The position numbers and the translations under genes are program-made. From Larix kaempferi (lineage: Eukaryota > Streptophyta > Pinopsida > Pinales > Pinaceae), in contig BSBM01000001.1 of assembly GCA_027924585.1 (NCBI GenBank), forward strand, positions 55,012,501-55,076,500: a DNA stretch of 64,000 nucleotides, read 5' to 3'. This document shows, piece by piece, positions 60,692-64,000 of the stretch. The notes below the pieces were generated by a model that had not been told where the DNA came from, made no database searches, and saw only the letters and a list, made by a program, of their open reading frames with translations. Within the stretch, counting starts at the first letter, position 1. Each line of letters opens with the position of its first letter.

Positions 60692-62389
60692 CCTTATTTG
60701 CACAGGTGTGTAACCAATTTCAAACATGAATTTGCGAGAATCATCATAGAATTTTTAGAATCTTAAATAACAGTATTAATTCTGCATATTTTAGATGCCC
60801 TGGTTTTTTTTTGTAATTGATTTCAAAGTCCATTTACCATTTATAGTTGATGTTCGGTTTAGCTCTAAATTCATGGTTTGGGGTTGTGATTATGCCCATA
60901 ATTCAAAGATTGTTGTTCTAATGCTTTATATATGCGTAGAAAATAAATATTAATAGCCATTTCAACCATAGATTTTGCCCAGAAATTCATCCTTTCTATC
61001 TATCTTAAGAGAGGTCCGCCCAGAATTAGAGTTCTAGGGCTGTTTTCATATCCAGATAGCCAAGGCCCAAGAATGCTCTTAAAACTGTTCGTCCTTCTCT
61101 TTTCATGCTCATTTACTGCTTAAATTAATCCTAGATTGCTAACCATTGACCACCAAATTGACCCAGAATTGAATACTAGGGCTACTGGAAGATAACCATG
61201 CCCCCGAAAGATTCAAATAGTACCCACATCTTCTTGGAATATGCCCAGAATGATACCTGGAAACCCAAGTGAACACTCCAAACAATTAGGGGGATAACAG
61301 GTCTCATACTGAGGTTTACATGTGTAAAAATTTTAATGCCTTTCATTCAACAACTTTTAAATATAATGATTTATGAAAATTATGATTGTATTTAACCTGA
61401 CTATTGCTGCAGCCTGCATGAACTTTTTTTTTTTCCTTTGAGTTTTCCTTATGAATCTTATTGGGTATCCTCTTGGTGTCCATGTCTGCTTCCTTTTTAT
61501 GTATAATATTAGCTCCTTATTGCATCAAGTTATACTGGGTATAAATTATAAACCCACTGCTTCTACAAGCATTGTATATGGAGTGCTTACTTTTATTCTA
61601 AGAAAGGCTATTATCAAATTGTCCCTACACTCTCTCAATCCAATTCCATTTGCTTCTACTTTTAGCCATGCCTGGCCCCCATATCTCACACTCAGGTAGC
61701 AACACCAGTGGTTATGAGTGTTTGGAGAAGAGACTAACATACCACAATCCCAAATTTCTTTTGTTGTGCATATATTTTGAAGTACGGTCGCTTTCAATCC
61801 AACTTGGATTCTCTTCCTCGCCTATGCTTTTGAGTTTAATTTTTCATTGAATACTAGCCATAGGTCTTTATAGTTTTGTGCTACTCCCAGGTGCTCATTT
61901 TATAAGTTGATTTGGATCTGATTTGGTTTTTATTTTAGTGAAAATAGCACCACCTAAGTCAATTTCAGATGATTAGATTGTTTAGTCTTTGAATCTATTC
62001 TTTTTTATAGGCCATTTAAAGCCTTTTCTGATGATGTATTTTGATTCAGACATGTATTGCACTGTGCTAACTGCTATCTTGGTTCTATCTCGGTGCCCAA
62101 CTAAGTATGATTACCATATCCTTGTGTCAATTTCTCTAGAGGTATTCAATGCCATATTCTTTGCATACTTCTGCAGTGGTTTCCCATGTTTTTAGAAGTT
62201 AGTGCTTGCTATGATACATGATTGAATATTTTTCTATTCCCAACATAATCTCCTTGAACAATTCTAAATACTTGAGAAAGGGTGTTTTTGTGTCAGTGTT
62301 CCATTGGTGGTGCTATGTTTTCAAGAATTTCTCTCAATCGATGTTCAAGTACATATACACAAGTTTTTTTTTGTTTATACATGAAAATT

Positions 62390-63420
62390 TAATCATTTGT
62401 CCAAGTTCCTACTATTTGCTAAAGGAGTTATCCAAGGGTTGTCATTGTAAGCCTTTATCCACCCTATGAAATTTTTAGATACCCCAAAGGTAAACAATAC
62501 ATCAAATAAAAAGGAGTGTGTAATATCATTAGTTAGATCAATTTTTATAATCATACATATGTCTCCTCTATTTTGGCTTGAGTATACCACCTCTTGTATA
62601 AGAATAATCAGTTATTTGTTTCTTTTCCAAAAATGCGCCATGGTTCTCTAATATAAGCTTATGAAGGAGTATCCTGATATTATTTGCCAGAATTTTGGTC
62701 AAGATTTTGTAGGCCGAGTTGCATAATGAGATATTTCTAAATTAAGGGAAAAAAGGTTTGGATTATCTAAGGACTAATGCAATAAAGTAGGAGTTAGTGG
62801 CTCATCTAATTGTGGCTTTCCACCTTGTTCAATTTTACATTTTTCATAGGTCATACCTAATAGTGTACAAACAACTTAGAAAAAATGAATAGTAAAGAAA
62901 TCTAAACACGAGGCTTTATCGGGACAAAATCCATCCCTTTGAAGAACTCCTCTTCCATGACTCCTTTTCCAAGGTTCATTTCTCTTGTTCATTTACCAAA
63001 ATAGGTATACTTGTATCATTTCCTTTATTGCAATAGAGTCTCAAGTCTCCTTTTCTGAAAATAACTCTTTGAAGTGCAAGTATGCCTCTTCCTTTAGTTC
63101 TTCAAAGTCTAAGACTTGTTGTTCATTTTATTTGGTTATTTATTTCACAATACTCCTATATTTCCTCCCCTTTGTTTGCTTATGAAAAAACCCAATGTTT
63201 ATATCCCCTCATTTTACCCATACGCTTCTATGAGCCTCCAGGTCTCTTCCTCTTTTCTATGTTCTTGCTAAATTTTTCTTGGTTTATATTTTGTTCCTCT
63301 AATATGTTGTTGAGGGAGACTTCCTCCATTTCCATGGACACTAGAGCACTTGCCAAACTAATTTTGAATCTCTTTCTTTTTGGTTGTAGCTCATATTTAG
63401 AATGATTTTGCCCATTCATT
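62390..63420 (-). pseudogene. LINE (L1-type) ORF2 reverse transcriptase relic
   Basis: Reading leftward from 63420 through several stops and frameshifts: a linker with NILEEQNINQEKFSK; then GDINIGFFHKQTKGRK, the plant LINE GD.NT.FFH motif (about 63220); HFKELFSEK (about 63080); a degenerate KAPGPDG region (about 62920); SLCNSAYKILTKILANNI, corresponding to the RPISLCN...K...A.R RT motif (about 62729); a GAF...QI motif; and MIIKIDLTND, the first part of the RT palm, followed by NFIGWIKA (about 62430). The catalytic FADD box and later domains are not visible below 62390. LINE ORF2 supplies the reverse transcriptase for target-primed insertion; this copy is dead. Confidence 0.87.
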
Positions 63421-64000
63421 GAGAGGATGTTTCTCTAATATAAAGCCACATTGAAATCTCTTCTTACTATGCAATTTTTATTTTTTTCCTACTCTTATAA
63501 GGCTATTAGAGTTCATTAAAAACTCAACTTCTCCACCTATTGTACTGGGGCATAAAACTTATAGATCTTGATTAAGAACCCTACATCTTTTTTTCCAACA
63601 CAATGATGAGATAGTGTTGAGTTGTAAAATGTGTTATTTTCTTTAAAACTCTAAAAATTCACCTTTTTTTTGAAAAAAATTGCTTGTAGCACCAAAATTA
63701 TGGTATTAAAGTCAAAATCTTTCTCTATTGTTGTTGTAAGTTTATAGTTTAATATAATTGAATAAAATGAAATATTGCCAAGTTAATCCTTTTTATGGTC
63801 CCGTCAAGTTATTTCCAAGTCCAAATTTTGCAACACTGGTTACTGCTTTCTGGATCTCGGTATATTGTCCTAATTCTGAACCTAGGCGTATGTATTATAA
63901 CGTATTTAGATGGCTGCATCCAGTAGTATGTATAAGTGTGATAGTAATCAATGACTTACCTTTCATTTGTTATTCATCCATTACTCATCAATCTACAGTG
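63421..64000. other. Right edge, no gene recognised
   Basis: AT-rich; may include further upstream LINE sequence, but no motif is clear. Confidence 0.45.

Larger units (their letters stand above)
60251..62389. other. Intergenic, no gene recognised
   Basis: Starts with TATATAAACG near 60250. Holds the 26-bp repeat pair. The 61.5-62.3-kb part has only short frames. Confidence 0.5.

Overview
The window reads as nuclear DNA of a seed plant. It is AT-rich and gene-poor, dominated by plant-type Ty3/gypsy chromoviruses, Ty1/copia and LINE relics, and it holds one plant bZIP gene and a cytochrome P450 exon relic. The very large LTRs and wide gene spacing would suit a gymnosperm or another large genome, but that is inference.

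Layout. 1-12067: a young Ty3/gypsy chromovirus (element A, Tekay/Del-like, + strand) with about 4.94-kb LTRs; its left end lies outside the window. It sits inside the RNase H region of an older gypsy element (B, 12068-15246). 17455-23526: a complete but decayed Reina-like chromovirus (C, minus strand) with 369/377-bp LTRs and a perfect 5-bp target duplication. 24748-26480: a TIR-bounded, TA-flanked element without a recognised transposase, containing a 108-nt hairpin. 27240-29560: a copia relic (minus strand) interrupted by an A-tailed insertion. About 29.6 kb: a tRNA-derived SINE candidate. 29.84-30.96 kb: a cluster of nested foldback repeats and AT microsatellites. 31.6-34.0 kb: a direct duplication.

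35073-35657: an intact intronless group-S-type bZIP transcription factor, the only gene here that looks functional; its upstream DNA has two overlapping small ORFs. 38.0-41.6 kb: three tandem copies of an unknown unit of about 1.0 kb. 43.4-45.1 kb: an orphan P450 exon and other unrecognised exon-like pieces. 48.79-51.83 kb: a decamer minisatellite (GTCAACCAWR) carrying hundreds of W-box cores, followed by about 1.1 kb of TAA/TTA low-complexity DNA and a strong hairpin at 53.03-53.18 kb. 57.2-59.94 kb: the 5' part of another gypsy element (D) with the reverse transcriptase active-site box deleted. 62.39-63.42 kb: a LINE reverse transcriptase relic (minus strand).

The history is layered. Element B was interrupted by A. 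LTR divergence is about 1.6% for A and 6.5% for C (counted by eye), so A is much the younger. No pathway links the genes; the window is mainly a record of transposition, tandem amplification and decay around one regulatory gene.
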